From: Cupriavidus phytohabitans
GTDB lineage: Bacteria; Pseudomonadota; Gammaproteobacteria; Burkholderiales; Burkholderiaceae
Assembly (NCBI RefSeq): GCF_000426345.1
Contig: NZ_AUFE01000007.1
Coordinates: 62,001 to 126,000, forward strand
Direction: 5' to 3'
Length of the DNA stretch: 64,000 bases
A program made the translations under genes and the position numbers. This document shows positions 42,959-55,951 of this stretch, in pieces. Below the pieces are notes generated by a model that saw only the letters and a program-made list of their open reading frames with translations, searched no databases and had not been told where the DNA came from. Numbering within the stretch: the first letter of the stretch is position 1; each line of letters opens with the position of its first letter.

Positions 42959-45343
42959 ATGACTAACCAGGCAAATAACGGCGCCTATGTGCTGCCGTTC
43001 GAGCAGTTGCGCATGGCTGACGTGGAAATCGTCGGCGGCAAGAATTCGTCGCTGGGCGAGATGATCTCCCAGCTGGCGGAAGCCGGCGTGCGCGTTCCCG
43101 GCGGTTTTGCCACCACCGCGCTTGCCTTCCGCGACTTCCTCGCCCACAACAACCTGACCGAGCGCATCTCCCAGCGCCTGAAGACGCTCGACGTCGACGA
43201 CGTGAAGGCCCTGGCCGAGGCCGGTGCCGAGATCCGCGGCTGGGTCGCCACCGCTCCGTTCCAGCCGCGCCTGGAACAGGAAATCCGTGAGTTCTATGCC
43301 CGCGTGTCCGAGCGCGAAGGCGCCGAGGCCTCGTTCGCGGTGCGTTCGTCGGCCACGGCCGAAGACCTGCCCGACGCCTCGTTCGCCGGCCAGCAGGAGT
43401 CCTACCTGAACGTCAGCGGCATCGAGGACGTGCTGGACAAGATCAAGCACGTGTTCGCGTCGCTGTACAATGACCGCGCCATTTCCTACCGCGTGCACAA
43501 GGGCTTTGCCCACGACGTGGTGGCGCTGTCCGCCGGTATCCAGCGCATGGTCCGCTCGGACCTGGCCGCTTCCGGCGTGATGTTCACCATCGATACCGAA
43601 TCGGGCTTCCCCGACGTGGTCTTCATCACCTCCAGCTACGGCCTGGGCGAAACGGTGGTGCAGGGCGCGGTCAACCCGGACGAGTTCTACGTCTTCAAGC
43701 CGACGCTGCAGGCCGGCAAGTACCCGATCATCCGCCGCTCGATCGGCTCCAAGCTGATCAAGATGGAATTCACCAAGCCAGGCGAAGCCGGCCGCGTGAA
43801 GACCGTCGACGTGCCGGCCGAACTGCGCAACCGCTACTCGATCACCGACGAGGACGTGACCGAACTGGCCCGCTACGCGATGATCATCGAGAAGCACTAT
43901 GGCCGCCCGATGGATATCGAGTGGGGCAAGGACGGCAAGGACGGCAAGATCTACATCCTGCAGGCCCGGCCGGAAACGGTGAAGAGCCAGTCGGCCGGCA
44001 AGGCCGAGCAGCGCTTCAAGCTCAAGGGCACCGCCCCGGTGCTGACCAGCGGCCGCGCCATCGGCCAGAAGATCGGTACCGGCCCCGTCCGCGTCATCAA
44101 CGACCCGTCCGAGATGGAACGCGTGCAGCCCGGCGACGTGCTGGTGGCCGACATGACCGACCCGAACTGGGAGCCGGTGATGAAGCGCGCCTCGGCGATC
44201 GTCACCAACCGTGGCGGCCGTACCTGCCACGCGGCCATCATCGCGCGTGAGCTGGGCGTGCCCGCCGTGGTCGGCTGTGGCGATGCCACCGACATCCTGA
44301 AGGATGGCACGCTGGTGACCGTGTCGTGCGCCGAGGGCGACGAAGGCCGCATCTACGACGGCCTGCTGGAAACCGAAGTGACCGAGGTCCAGCGTGGCGA
44401 GATGCCGGAAATCGACGTGAAGCTGATGATGAACGTGGGCAACCCGCAGCTGGCCTTCGATTTCGCCCAGATCCCGAACTGCGGCGTCGGCCTGGCGCGC
44501 CTGGAATTCATCATCAACAACAACATCGGCGTCCACCCGAAGGCCATCCTCGACTACCCGCAGGTCGATGCCGACCTGAAGAAGGCCGTGGAAAGCGTGG
44601 CCCGCGGCCATGCCAGCCCGCGTGCGTTCTACGTCGACAAGCTTGCCGAGGGCATCGCCACCATCGGCGCGGCCTTCTATCCGAAGTCCGTGATCGTGCG
44701 CCTGTCGGACTTCAAGTCGAACGAGTACAAGAAGCTGATCGGCGGCTCGCGCTACGAGCCGGACGAGGAAAACCCGATGCTGGGCTTCCGCGGCGCGTCG
44801 CGCTACATCGCCGAGGACTTCGCCGAAGCGTTCGAGATGGAATGCAAGGCCATGAAGCGCGTACGCGATGAAATGGGCCTGACCAACGTCGAGATCATGG
44901 TGCCGTTCGTGCGTACGCTGGGCCAGGCCGAGAAGGTCATCGGGCTGCTGGCCAAGCACGGCCTGAAGCGCGGCGAGAACGGCCTGCGCATCATCATGAT
45001 GTGCGAAGTGCCGTCCAACGCGATCCTGGCCGAGGAGTTCCTGCAGTACTTCGACGGCTTCTCGATCGGCTCGAACGACCTGACCCAGCTGACGCTGGGC
45101 CTGGACCGCGATTCCGGCATGGAACTGCTGGCCAAGGACTTCGACGAACGGGATCCGGCGGTGCGCTTCATGCTGTCGCGCGCCATCGCCGCATGCATCC
45201 GCCTGGACAAGTACGTCGGCATCTGCGGCCAGGGTCCTTCGGACCATCCCGATTTTGCCGCGTGGCTGGCCAAGGAAGGCATCAAGTCGATCTCGCTGAA
45301 CCCGGATTCGGTGGTCGACACCTGGCAGAAGCTGGCATCCTGA
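42959..45343 (+). CDS. ppsA: Phosphoenolpyruvate synthase
   Basis: Converts pyruvate and ATP to PEP, AMP and phosphate during gluconeogenic growth. The 794 residues have the ATP-grasp domain ([40 protein letters not shown]), the swivelling phosphohistidine domain with [20 protein letters not shown] (catalytic His) and the PEP/pyruvate TIM barrel ([34 protein letters not shown]). The length is normal. It is divergent from its regulator ppsR and followed by a GC-rich hairpin and a terminator. Confidence 0.97.
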   Translation: MTNQANNGAYVLPFEQLRMADVEIVGGKNSSLGEMISQLAEAGVRVPGGFATTALAFRDFLAHNNLTERISQRLKTLDVDDVKALAEAGAEIRGWVATAPFQPRLEQEIREFYARVSEREGAEASFAVRSSATAEDLPDASFAGQQESYLNVSGIEDVLDKIKHVFASLYNDRAISYRVHKGFAHDVVALSAGIQRMVRSDLAASGVMFTIDTESGFPDVVFITSSYGLGETVVQGAVNPDEFYVFKPTLQAGKYPIIRRSIGSKLIKMEFTKPGEAGRVKTVDVPAELRNRYSITDEDVTELARYAMIIEKHYGRPMDIEWGKDGKDGKIYILQARPETVKSQSAGKAEQRFKLKGTAPVLTSGRAIGQKIGTGPVRVINDPSEMERVQPGDVLVADMTDPNWEPVMKRASAIVTNRGGRTCHAAIIARELGVPAVVGCGDATDILKDGTLVTVSCAEGDEGRIYDGLLETEVTEVQRGEMPEIDVKLMMNVGNPQLAFDFAQIPNCGVGLARLEFIINNNIGVHPKAILDYPQVDADLKKAVESVARGHASPRAFYVDKLAEGIATIGAAFYPKSVIVRLSDFKSNEYKKLIGGSRYEPDEENPMLGFRGASRYIAEDFAEAFEMECKAMKRVRDEMGLTNVEIMVPFVRTLGQAEKVIGLLAKHGLKRGENGLRIIMMCEVPSNAILAEEFLQYFDGFSIGSNDLTQLTLGLDRDSGMELLAKDFDERDPAVRFMLSRAIAACIRLDKYVGICGQGPSDHPDFAAWLAKEGIKSISLNPDSVVDTWQKLAS

Positions 45344-45371
45344 GGCTTTTGACGTCACAATAACGATACTC

Positions 45372-45395
45372 GCCGGCCGCCTTCGGGCGGCCGGC
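45372..45395 (+). terminator. GC-rich hairpin after ppsA
   Basis: GCCGGCCGCC-TTCG-GGCGGCCGGC is a perfect stem with a stable TTCG tetraloop, 29 bases after the ppsA stop. There is no T tract, so it may protect the mRNA 3' end more than terminate. Confidence 0.6.
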
Positions 45396-45428
45396 TGGCA
45401 CCGGCCCCTGCGTCAGGTGTTGCATCGG

Positions 45429-45467
45429 CCCCGCAGGCGCTCCTGGCGCTGCGGGGTTTTTGTTTTT
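45429..45467 (+). terminator. Rho-independent terminator after ppsA
   Basis: CCCCGCAGGCGC / GCGCTGCGGGG stem followed by TTTTTGTTTTT. Ends the ppsA transcript before the NfeD gene. Confidence 0.88.
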
Positions 45468-45493
45468 CGGGAATCGATTGGACGGGAGTTCGG

Positions 45494-45916
45494 ATGGCGT
45501 ACTACCTCTGGTTCGTGGCGGCGGTCGCGCTGGTGATCGTCGAGCTGAATACCGGCACGTTTTACCTGCTGATGGTGGCCGTGGGGCTGGCCGCTGGCGG
45601 CGTCGGCGCCTTGCTGGACCTGTCGCCCGCCGCGCAGACCGTGACCGCAGCGCTGGTCGCCGCGGTGCTGATCGCCGGACTGCGTCGTACCCGTTTCGGC
45701 AAGCTGCGGCGCGGCAATGCCGCCGCCGATCCCAACGTCAATCTCGATATCGGCCAGGAACTCGACGTCCCCGCCTGGGACGCCAACGGGCGCGCACGCG
45801 TCCCGTACCGGGGCGCCGACTGGACCGTCGAACTCGCGCCGAACTGCGCTGCAACACCGGGCCGCTACCGTATCGTCGAAGTCCGCGGCAGCACGCTGGT
45901 CGTTTCGCCGCGCTGA
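45494..45916 (+). CDS. NfeD-family membrane protein
   Basis: 140 residues: two or three N-terminal membrane helices (LWFVAAVALVIVELNTGTFY onwards), then a small OB-fold domain (NLDIGQELDVPAWDANGRAR and RYRIVEVRGSTLVVSP), the layout of short NfeD proteins. These partner with stomatin/SPFH proteins in membrane microdomains, and the next gene encodes such a protein. The protease domain of long NfeD proteins is absent. The biochemical role is not established. Confidence 0.88.
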   Translation: MAYYLWFVAAVALVIVELNTGTFYLLMVAVGLAAGGVGALLDLSPAAQTVTAALVAAVLIAGLRRTRFGKLRRGNAAADPNVNLDIGQELDVPAWDANGRARVPYRGADWTVELAPNCAATPGRYRIVEVRGSTLVVSPR

Positions 45917-46014
45917 GCCATATCCAAGGGTTGCGCGGTGCCGGCCGTGCAGCCATCCGCCTGCCGCCGTTCCGGCGGCGCCGTACCGTTGTTTCCTGAC
46001 TGGAGGGTTGTTAC

Positions 46015-46947
46015 ATGCTCGCTTTTCAGCTTGGCCTGCTGCCGCTGATCATCCTTATTGCCGTGATCGTGCTGATCGCCAGGGGCATCAAGATCGTGCC
46101 GCAGCAGCACGCCTGGGTGCTTGAGCGCCTGGGTCGCTACCATGCGACGCTGACGCCGGGGCTGTCGATCGTGGTGCCGTTCGTCGACCGCGTTGCCTAC
46201 AAGCATGTGCTCAAGGAAATCCCGCTGGACGTGCCCAGCCAGGTCTGTATCACCAAGGACAATACGCAGTTGCAGGTGGACGGCGTGCTGTACTTCCAGG
46301 TGACCGACCCGATGAAGGCGTCCTACGGCTCGAGCAATTTCGTGGTGGCGATCACGCAGCTGTCGCAGACCACGCTGCGCTCGGTGATCGGCAAGCTGGA
46401 GCTGGACAAGACCTTCGAGGAGCGCGAGTTCATCAACCACAGCGTGGTCAACGCTCTCGATGAAGCCGCCGCCAACTGGGGCGTCAAGGTGCTGCGCTAC
46501 GAGATCAAGGACCTGACCCCGCCGAAGGAAATCTTGCATGCCATGCAAGCGCAGATCACCGCCGAGCGCGAGAAGCGGGCGCTGATCGCCGCGTCCGAGG
46601 GCAAGCGCCAGGAGCAGATCAACCTGGCCACGGGTGCGCGGGAAGCGGCAATCCAGAAGTCGGAAGGCGAGAAGCAGGCCGCCATCAACAAGGCGCAGGG
46701 CGAAGCGGCGGCGATCCTGGCGGTGGCGGACGCCAATGCCCAGGCGATCCAGAAGGTGGGCAACGCGATCCGCACCGAAGGCGGCATGGACGCGGTCAAC
46801 CTGAAGGTGGCCGAGGAATACGTTGCCGCGTTCGGCAACCTGGCCAAGCAGGGCAATACGCTGATCGTGCCCGGGAATATGAGCGAGATGAGCAGCATGA
46901 TTGCGTCAGCGCTGCAAATCGTGAAGGGACAGAAGGCCGGCGCCTGA
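46015..46947 (+). CDS. Stomatin/SPFH (band 7) family protein, paraslipin-like
   Basis: 310-residue membrane-bound scaffold. The N-terminal anchor LLPLIILIAVIVLIARGIKI is followed by the SPFH domain (IVPQQHAWVLERLGRYHATL, VDGVLYFQVTDPMKASYGSS) and a coiled-coil with the Ala/Glu-rich repeat (EGEKQAAINKAQGEAAAILA), then a conserved C-terminal tail (VPGNMSEMSSMIASALQIVK). Together with the upstream NfeD gene it forms the usual two-gene unit. It probably organises membrane patches; the exact role is unknown. Confidence 0.93.
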   Translation: MLAFQLGLLPLIILIAVIVLIARGIKIVPQQHAWVLERLGRYHATLTPGLSIVVPFVDRVAYKHVLKEIPLDVPSQVCITKDNTQLQVDGVLYFQVTDPMKASYGSSNFVVAITQLSQTTLRSVIGKLELDKTFEEREFINHSVVNALDEAAANWGVKVLRYEIKDLTPPKEILHAMQAQITAEREKRALIAASEGKRQEQINLATGAREAAIQKSEGEKQAAINKAQGEAAAILAVADANAQAIQKVGNAIRTEGGMDAVNLKVAEEYVAAFGNLAKQGNTLIVPGNMSEMSSMIASALQIVKGQKAGA

Positions 46948-46971
46948 ACATGCAGGCGCGGGCGGGCGGCG

Positions 46972-47424
46972 TTACTCCTTGGCGCCGCCCTTCATGATGC
47001 GCGCCTTCTCGCGCTGCCAGTCGCGCTGCTTTTCGGTCTCGCGCTTGTCGAACTGCTTCTTGCCCTTGGCCAGGCCGATCTCGCATTTCACGCGTCCGCG
47101 CGTGTAGTGCAGGTTCAGCGGCACCAGCGTGTAGCCGCGCTGCTCGACCTTGCCGATCAGCTTCTTGATCTCGTCGGCCTTGAGCAGCAGCTTGCGCGTG
47201 CGCACCGGATCGGGCTTGACGTGGGTGGAGGCGCTCTGCAGCGGGCTGATATGGGCGCCGATCAGGAACATCTCGGCGTCGCGCACGACCACGTATCCTT
47301 CCTTGATCTGTACGCGGTTCGCGCGGATCGCCTTGACTTCCCAGCCTTCCAGCACGATCCCGGCCTCATATCGCTCTTCGATGAAGTAGTCGAAAAAGGC
47401 CTTCTTGTTGTCTGCGATGGTCAT
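46972..47424 (-). CDS. smpB: tmRNA-binding protein SmpB
   Basis: Works with tmRNA to rescue stalled ribosomes (trans-translation). The 150 residues include [53 protein letters not shown] and the basic tail [20 protein letters not shown] that enters the mRNA channel. It is convergent with the stomatin gene and divergent from ratA, the usual order in this group. The ssrA gene itself is not in the window. Confidence 0.97.
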   Translation of the reverse strand: MTIADNKKAFFDYFIEERYEAGIVLEGWEVKAIRANRVQIKEGYVVVRDAEMFLIGAHISPLQSASTHVKPDPVRTRKLLLKADEIKKLIGKVEQRGYTLVPLNLHYTRGRVKCEIGLAKGKKQFDKRETEKQRDWQREKARIMKGGAKE

Positions 47425-47601
47425 GCGTGCGGGTAGGGGAGCAATGGGTGAATGCAGGCCGGATCGCTGCAGTGCCGCATGGCGAAGTGCCGCCAGCGAC
47501 CAGCGTCGGCTAAAATCGGGATTCTAGCAAACCAGCCCCGGCACCGGCTGATGTCCTGGCGCGATAGGCGCGGCATGGCCGGGAGCCAGATTTCCCAATA
47601 C

Positions 47602-48039
47602 ATGGCAGACGTCCATAAATCCGTGCTGCTCGGCTATTCCGCCGCGCAGATGTACGACCTGGTCACGCGCGTGGAGGACTATCCCAAGTTCCTGCCATGG
47701 TGCGGCGGCGTGGAGGTGTTCGAGCAGACTGAAACCACGCTCGATGCCAAGATCCATATCCATTTCAAGGGCATCCAGCAGTTCTTCCACACCCGCAATA
47801 CGCAGGAGCGCCCGACCCGCATCGACATGACCTTCGCCGACGGCCCCTTCAAGACCTTCAACGGTGCGTGGCGCTTTACGCCGCTGCGCGAGGATGCCTG
47901 CAAGATCGAATTCCACCTGCATTATGAGTTTTCGAGCCTGCTGCTGGAAAAGCTCATCGGCCCGGTGTTCAGCATGATCGCGAATACCTTCGTCGATGCC
48001 TTCGTCAAGCGCGCCGAGGTGGTATATGGCGCCAGCTGA
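47602..48039 (+). CDS. ratA: RatA/Coq10-type START-domain protein
   Basis: 145-residue START/PYP-like protein: MADVHKSVLLGYSAAQMYDL, DYPKFLPWCGGVEV, LHYEFSSLLLEKLIGPVFSM. In E. coli RatA was described as a ribosome-association toxin, and the family also resembles the ubiquinone-binding Coq10. Which role applies here is unclear. The ATG at 47602 is preferred over the upstream in-frame region, which overlaps the smpB promoter side. Its end overlaps ratB by 14 bases. Confidence 0.88.
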   Translation: MADVHKSVLLGYSAAQMYDLVTRVEDYPKFLPWCGGVEVFEQTETTLDAKIHIHFKGIQQFFHTRNTQERPTRIDMTFADGPFKTFNGAWRFTPLREDACKIEFHLHYEFSSLLLEKLIGPVFSMIANTFVDAFVKRAEVVYGAS

Positions 48040-48370
48040 AGGTGCGGGCACGGTGCATGTCGCGGTGTGCTACGCGCGGCCCGATGCGGTATTCCTGAAG
48101 GAGATCGACGTGCCCGCGGGTACCACGATCGCCGCGGCCATCGTCGGCTCGGGGCTGCAGCAGGCGTGTCCTGAAGTGGATCCGTCGACCATGCGAGTGG
48201 GCATCTTCGGCAAGCTCAAGACGCCCGATACCGTGGTGCGCGAGGGCGACCGGGTGGAGGTGTACCGGCCGCTGACGGCCGACCCCAAGCAGGCGCGGCG
48301 CAAGCGCGTGCAGAAGCTACGCGAGGGCGGGGCGCGGGAAGGCCAGAAATGGCTGCGCGGCAATGGCTGA
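48026..48370 (+). CDS. ratB: RnfH/RatB family ubiquitin-like protein
   Basis: 114-residue UPF0125/RnfH-type beta-grasp protein: VHVAVCYARPDAVFLKEIDV, MRVGIFGKLKTPDTVVREGD and RVEVYRPLTADPKQARRKR. The C-terminus is basic. The ratA-ratB pair is conserved next to smpB in many proteobacteria; no function of RatB is firmly known. The ATG at 48026 lies inside the ratA 3' end, so translation is coupled. A bidirectional terminator follows. Confidence 0.88.
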   Translation: MAPAEGAGTVHVAVCYARPDAVFLKEIDVPAGTTIAAAIVGSGLQQACPEVDPSTMRVGIFGKLKTPDTVVREGDRVEVYRPLTADPKQARRKRVQKLREGGAREGQKWLRGNG

Positions 48371-48396
48371 GCCGGGAGGCTTGCGCCGCTGACAGC

Positions 48397-48422
48397 AAAA
48401 CGGGGCGTGACGCCCCGTTTTT
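48397..48422. terminator. Bidirectional terminator between ratB and DUF4124 gene
   Basis: AAAACGGGGCG-TGA-CGCCCCGTTTTT, perfect stem with A/T tracts on both sides, between convergent genes. Confidence 0.92.
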
Positions 48423-48430
48423 GCTTCCGT

Positions 48431-48964
48431 TCAGCGGCAGTTCTTCTCGAGGCTGGCGCTGGTCTTGACCAGTTCGGCCTGGCGCTGATCGCTGTTCAGG
48501 TGCTGCAGCGAGCCGTCCGGACCCGCTACCGCCGCGCGCATCCCTTGCTGCAGGCCGGTGGCGTAGTTGCGCAGCTGGGCGCAGCGGGCCTCGCGTTCGG
48601 CGGCCTCGGTTTCCTTGCGCGCCTCTTCCGCCGCGGCTTTCAGGCGGGATTCGCGACGCTTCTGGAAGGCCTCTTCGGCCGTAGGCGGCGGGGCGACCTC
48701 CTTGGGCTTGCTTCCGGCCTTGGCCGGCGCTGGCGCGGCTGCGGGGGCATTGGCGCTTTCCGCGCTGGCCGCCGCTACCGGCTGGTACTCGCCGGCGAGG
48801 CGGCCGGGGGCGCGCAGCACCCTGGCGGCCGCGCCGGACGGCGGCACGTCGCTGTAGACCATGCGGCCGTTGGCATCGCGCCATTGCCAGTAGGCATGGG
48901 CGTTGGCAGAGGCGCTAACGGTGACGGCGGCGGCAAGCAGGCACAGCACGGACGATCGTTTCAT
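48431..48964 (-). CDS. Exported DUF4124-domain protein
   Basis: 177 residues with a signal peptide (SSVLCLLAAAVTVSASANAH, cleavage near residue 23). It is followed by a short DUF4124 domain (YWQWRDANGRMVYSDVPPSG), a Pro/Ala-rich linker and a charged helix (RKETEAAEREARCAQLRNYA) with two cysteines that could pair (the one in that helix and the one near the C-terminus). Such proteins are common and uncharacterised in betaproteobacteria. The start at 48964 gives the signal peptide; the upstream extension does not fit. Confidence 0.82.
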   Translation of the reverse strand: MKRSSVLCLLAAAVTVSASANAHAYWQWRDANGRMVYSDVPPSGAAARVLRAPGRLAGEYQPVAAASAESANAPAAAPAPAKAGSKPKEVAPPPTAEEAFQKRRESRLKAAAEEARKETEAAEREARCAQLRNYATGLQQGMRAAVAGPDGSLQHLNSDQRQAELVKTSASLEKNCR

Positions 48965-49155
48965 GGCGAGGCGTCTCAAAGTGGCTGGTAAGGAACGGGT
49001 GCGGCTGGAAGGTTGCTGGGCCGCCGGCTGCGCGAGGCAATGCCGCGGCAGGCCTGCCGCGGGCGATGGCTTGGCGCCGAGGCATGGCGCCGGTTTGACC
49101 CTGGTACTTCCGTTCTGATGTGGCGCGTGTGACCCCCGCGCCATCGTCCGCTAGT

Positions 49156-50115
49156 CTACGCAGACTTGTCGTTGGCGTGCAAGCGCACCGACCACGCCAC
49201 GCCGACCATCAGCAACACGATGGCGGCGATTTCCAGCGGCCGCGGCCAGCGGTGGTCGAAGACAAAGCCGTACGCCAGCGCGAACAGCGTCTCGAACACG
49301 ATCATCTGGCCTGACAGTGTCAGCGGCAGGCGCCGGCTGGCGATATTCCACAGGTTGTTGCCGATCAGCGACGCGCCTAGCGCCACCGCGGCGTTGACCA
49401 TCCAGAACCACCGCCAGTCGCGGCCGCTGTCGCCGGAAGTAAGGGCGTCGCCCGCCACCAGCCAGCCGATCACGGCCAGCACGGCAGATACCGCGCCGGT
49501 CGACAGCCCATAGAGCGCCGACCATTCATTGCCGCTGTAGTGCGGGTTGCGCTGCAGGTAGCGCGCGTTGTCGACCGCGTAGAGCGTCCAGCAGACCAGT
49601 GCGCCGGCGGCGCAGCAGACGCCGGCAATCTTCTGCCAGACCGGACGCACGGCGTCGCCAGCCGCGGCGGCATGTGCGCCCTGGCCGCCGCCGAACAGGT
49701 CGATGTTGATGCAGGCGATGCCCGCGGCCACCATTAGCAGCGGCCACAGCAGCCGCGACAGGGGCACCGCGCCGTGGTCGCGCCGGCCCATGATGGTGAC
49801 CGTGATCGGCAGGATGCCGATGATCAGCGAGGTCGGTCCTACCCCGGCAAGCTGCACGCCGAAGGCCAGCAGCACGTAGTAGAGCAGGTTGCCGGTAAAG
49901 GCCTGGCGCAGCAGCGCGACGCAGTCGGCGCGGGTCAGCTTGCGGGCGATGCGCTTCATCAGCGGCAGGGCGGCAACCAGCGCCACCAGGCCATACGCCA
50001 GGTAGCGCCCGATGGCCAGCTCCCATGGCGAGAACACCGGCAGCAGCTTGGGCGCGATAAAAACCATGCCCCAGAACGCGCCTGCCAGCAGCCCGCACAA
50101 TACGCCGATTCCCAT
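49156..50115 (-). CDS. EamA/DMT family transporter
   Basis: About 319-residue integral membrane protein with ten predicted helices: CGLLAGAFWGMVFIAPKLLP at the start, a first-half end around LIIGILPITVTIMGRRDHGA, and a second half ending LEIAAIVLLMVGVAWSVRL. The pattern fits the EamA drug/metabolite family; the substrate is unknown. A TTG at 50124 could replace the ATG at 50115. It is a second, unrelated DMT gene in this window besides 5783-6748 and diverges from guaB. Confidence 0.85.
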   Translation of the reverse strand: MGIGVLCGLLAGAFWGMVFIAPKLLPVFSPWELAIGRYLAYGLVALVAALPLMKRIARKLTRADCVALLRQAFTGNLLYYVLLAFGVQLAGVGPTSLIIGILPITVTIMGRRDHGAVPLSRLLWPLLMVAAGIACINIDLFGGGQGAHAAAAGDAVRPVWQKIAGVCCAAGALVCWTLYAVDNARYLQRNPHYSGNEWSALYGLSTGAVSAVLAVIGWLVAGDALTSGDSGRDWRWFWMVNAAVALGASLIGNNLWNIASRRLPLTLSGQMIVFETLFALAYGFVFDHRWPRPLEIAAIVLLMVGVAWSVRLHANDKSA

Positions 50116-50180
50116 GCTTTTCAACGCCCGGTTAAAAGGACGACGAGCATAGCAGACGCTCGCTGGAAAACCGGTTGCCG

Positions 50181-51700
<1,520 letters not shown>

Positions 51701-51913
51701 CGCGCAGCGGTTGCGCCCGCCGTCCGCCGCGGCGGCGGTGCGCTGACCGCGATCATCGGGACGAGGGCGTGCAAGGTCTGGTGCCAGGTGCGCAGCGCCG
51801 CCCTGGTCTGACCGGAATCCAACCCGGCCCCGACCATGGCCCCGGCCGCGCGCCACGCCGGCGTTGCCTTGACGCTAGCCGCATCACCGGCGGGGCCCAG
51901 ACGAGGAGCGCCA

Positions 51914-52499
51914 ATGAAGGTGTTGCTGCGAGCCGTGCTGTTTTTCGATGCCCTGGTGGATTTGCTGCTGGGCGTCCTGCTGTTGATGTCTCCGTTCACC
52001 ACGCTGTACGCGGCGCTGCAATTGCCGCAACCGCAGCCCGCGCTGTTCGGGCAACTGCTGGGCGTGGCGCTGGTCGGCCTGTCGGTGCTGCTGTGGCAGG
52101 CCGCGTTCAACGGCCAGCTGACGGTACCGGTGGCACGCACGGCCGGCTATGTGAACCTGGCCAGCGCGATGCTGATCATTGCCTGGATGGTGTTCCTGGA
52201 GCTGCCGCTCGAAGGCGCCGGCAAGATCTGGCTGCCGACCATGGCCGTGGTGCTGCTGTTTTTCGCCGCAGTGCAGATTCCCGCGGCGAAACGCGTGCGC
52301 GTGCGCGAGCAGCAGCTGAAGATGGAACGCGCGCTGAAGGAACAGGAAACCAGGAAGGAACCCGGCGTCGCCCCCGCGGCGCGCCCAACGAATACCCCAG
52401 AATACCGGCGCGAGCCGGTCATCACGCCGCCGCCGGGCTATGGTCCCGGCACGGAAGTCGTGACCGAGCCCGCACCGGAAGACACGCCATCGGCCCATC

Positions 52500-52525
<26 letters not shown>
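51914..52525 (+). CDS. Hypothetical four-helix membrane protein between guaB and guaA
   Basis: 203 residues with four membrane helices in the first 125 (starting [20 protein letters not shown] and including [20 protein letters not shown]). A basic cytosolic helix ([20 protein letters not shown]) and a Pro-rich tail follow. It is not recognised as a named family. GAGGAG precedes the ATG at 51914. The last 26 bases overlap the start of guaA, so translation of the two may be coupled. The 213-base stretch from guaB to this gene holds nothing obvious. Confidence 0.75.
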
Positions 52526-54119
<1,594 letters not shown>

Positions 54120-54280
54120 AACAGCTCTCCTGACCCCTGGACGGTAACGGCGCCAGCAACAACACGCTCGGCATTGTCGCACTACGGCTCCAAGGCCGCG
54201 TGGCGCTTATCACATGGTGGATGGCATGTCGCGTCGTGAACCTGGATTGCGGCCCTGTGCGACACGCCCGATCCGGACGT

Positions 54281-54312
54281 CAGGACGCCAGGACGCCAGG
54301 ACGCCAGGACGA
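54281..54312. repeat. 8-bp tandem repeat (CAGGACGC x 4)
   Basis: Four head-to-tail CAGGACGC units in the noncoding gap between guaA and the selenium operon, 23 bases past the last permease gene. Such octamer tracts often vary in copy number by slippage. Confidence 0.8.
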
Positions 54313-54334
54313 CCGCTGATCCGCGGGACGTGCC

Positions 54335-55126
54335 TCATCTCGATTCCCGGCCAACCCTCATGATCGCGCTGGCTGTGTCGACCACGGCCGCAAGGGCAAG
54401 CATGGCGATGATCACCGTGCAAGCCTGGGGCAGATGGAACAGGGACAGCTCGAAATACAGCATCTGCCCAAGCCCGCCGGCACCGACAAAGCCAAGGATC
54501 GCCGCCGCGCGGATATTCGTTTCCCAGCGGTACAGGGTGTAGGCCAGGAACTGGGGCCATACACAGGGCAGCGTACCGTACACGAAGACCAGCGCGGCAG
54601 GGCTGCCCTTTTCCATCAGCGCGCGCGCGGGGGCGCGCGGCGCATTCTCGAGCGCCTCGGCGAACAGGCGACCGAGCACGCCCGTGGTATGCAGTGCCAG
54701 GGCGAGGGTGCCGGCAAACGGTCCAAGGCCGACTGCGAGCACGGTCAGGGCGGCCCATACCAGCTCGGGAACAGAGCGCAACAGATTCAGTAGCAAGCGC
54801 GACAACGCGCGCAGCGCATCGCCGTAGAGCCCGCAAGCCGGTAGTGCCAGGCTAAAACCCAGTACCGCTGCACACAGCGTGCCCACCGCGGAAACCGCGA
54901 GGGTTTCGAGCATGCTGCCAGCGGTGCTGGCCAGAAAGGCCGGGGACAGGTCCGGCGGGAAGAACTCCAGCAGGAAGCGCCCCATCTCGGCTGCGGCGTC
55001 CGCGGAAAAGAGCTGGCTCAGATCGAGCGACAGGTACGCGAAGCTGCCCGAAGCCGCGGCGGCCACCGCGATCAGGGTGAGCAGGCAGCGTATGCAGAAT
55101 TGGGCGGCCTTGGCCTTGTGCGCCAT
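54335..55126 (-). CDS. ABC transporter permease 2 (PhnE-like) of the selenium locus
   Basis: 263-residue inner-membrane permease with about six helices and the EAA-type cytoplasmic loop that contacts the ATPase (EALENAPRAPARALMEKGSP). A C-terminal YTLYRWETNIRAAAILGFVG is shared with its upstream partner ([20 protein letters not shown]). By family it belongs to the PhnE-type permeases of phosphonate and oxyanion importers. Last gene of the six-gene operon, three bases after permease 1. The substrate is inferred from the neighbouring selenium genes, not from the permease. Confidence 0.85.
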   Translation of the reverse strand: MAHKAKAAQFCIRCLLTLIAVAAAASGSFAYLSLDLSQLFSADAAAEMGRFLLEFFPPDLSPAFLASTAGSMLETLAVSAVGTLCAAVLGFSLALPACGLYGDALRALSRLLLNLLRSVPELVWAALTVLAVGLGPFAGTLALALHTTGVLGRLFAEALENAPRAPARALMEKGSPAALVFVYGTLPCVWPQFLAYTLYRWETNIRAAAILGFVGAGGLGQMLYFELSLFHLPQACTVIIAMLALAAVVDTASAIMRVGRESR

Positions 55127-55129
55127 GAT

Positions 55130-55951
55130 TCAGTCGATCAGCTTGCGCAGCCGCGCGCTGAGCGCGTCCGCCAGCAGGACCAGCAGCAGGAACACTAGCA
55201 GGATGGTCGCGGCTTCCCCGCCGTTTAGTAGTTTCATGGCCTGGTCCATCAACTGTCCAAGCCCGCCGGCGCCAACGAAACCCATGACCACGGAAGCCCG
55301 GATGGCACATTCCCAACGGTAGACGGTGTACGAGACCAGCTCCTGCGCGGCATGGGGTATCAGCCCATAGAACAGTGCCGCGAGGCGCCCGCTGCCGCTG
55401 CCAAACAGGGCATCCACGGCGCGTTTATCGCTGGATTCGAGGATTTCCGCATAGACCTTTGCCAGCATGCCGCCATAGGTGATGGCCAGAGCGAACACGC
55501 CCGCCGCCGCCCCCAGGCCGAGGGCACGCACGAAGACCAGCGCCCACACCAGCTCCGGCACCCCGCGCAGCAGCAGCACCAGGGCGCGCACGCCAGCGCG
55601 CACCGCCATGCGCGGCTTGCGTCCCTGGCCGGGGCCAATGCGCGACACCGACAGGCTGCCCGTCATGGCCACGGCCAGGGGAGCTGCGACCACAAAGGCG
55701 AGCGCAATGCCCGCGGTGGCGATCGCCAGTGTTTCCAGCGTGGCCTTGACCACGAGCCCGAGGAATTCGCCCGAAACCTCGGGAGGGAGGAAGTTGCGCA
55801 CGAAGGCGCCCACCACCTTGAGGTTTCCGGTGTCGAACAGGGCTGACGGGCTGAACCGGGACAGCCGCAACAATGGCCACAGCAGAAGCAGCGCGAGCAC
55901 CAGGCCGCTTGCGCGCCGCAGCGCCTGAGGATCGCGCGGGTGGGTGGTCAT
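55130..55951 (-). CDS. ABC transporter permease 1 (PhnE-like) of the selenium locus
   Basis: 273-residue permease with six or seven helices ([20 protein letters not shown] at the N-terminus) and the EAA-type loop ([20 protein letters not shown]). The ATG at 55951 overlaps the stop of the ATPase gene as ATGA; a GTG at 55957 is also in frame. Permease 1 and permease 2 are paralogues and would form a heterodimeric channel. This is usual for phosphonate-family importers with two phnE genes. Confidence 0.85.
   Translation of the reverse strand: MTTHPRDPQALRRASGLVLALLLLWPLLRLSRFSPSALFDTGNLKVVGAFVRNFLPPEVSGEFLGLVVKATLETLAIATAGIALAFVVAAPLAVAMTGSLSVSRIGPGQGRKPRMAVRAGVRALVLLLRGVPELVWALVFVRALGLGAAAGVFALAITYGGMLAKVYAEILESSDKRAVDALFGSGSGRLAALFYGLIPHAAQELVSYTVYRWECAIRASVVMGFVGAGGLGQLMDQAMKLLNGGEAATILLVFLLLVLLADALSARLRKLID

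Noticed and set aside
42938..45358. An 806-codon minus-strand frame opposite ppsA
   Set aside because: Antisense shadow of an intact PEP synthase; His/Asp/Val-rich sequence without motifs.
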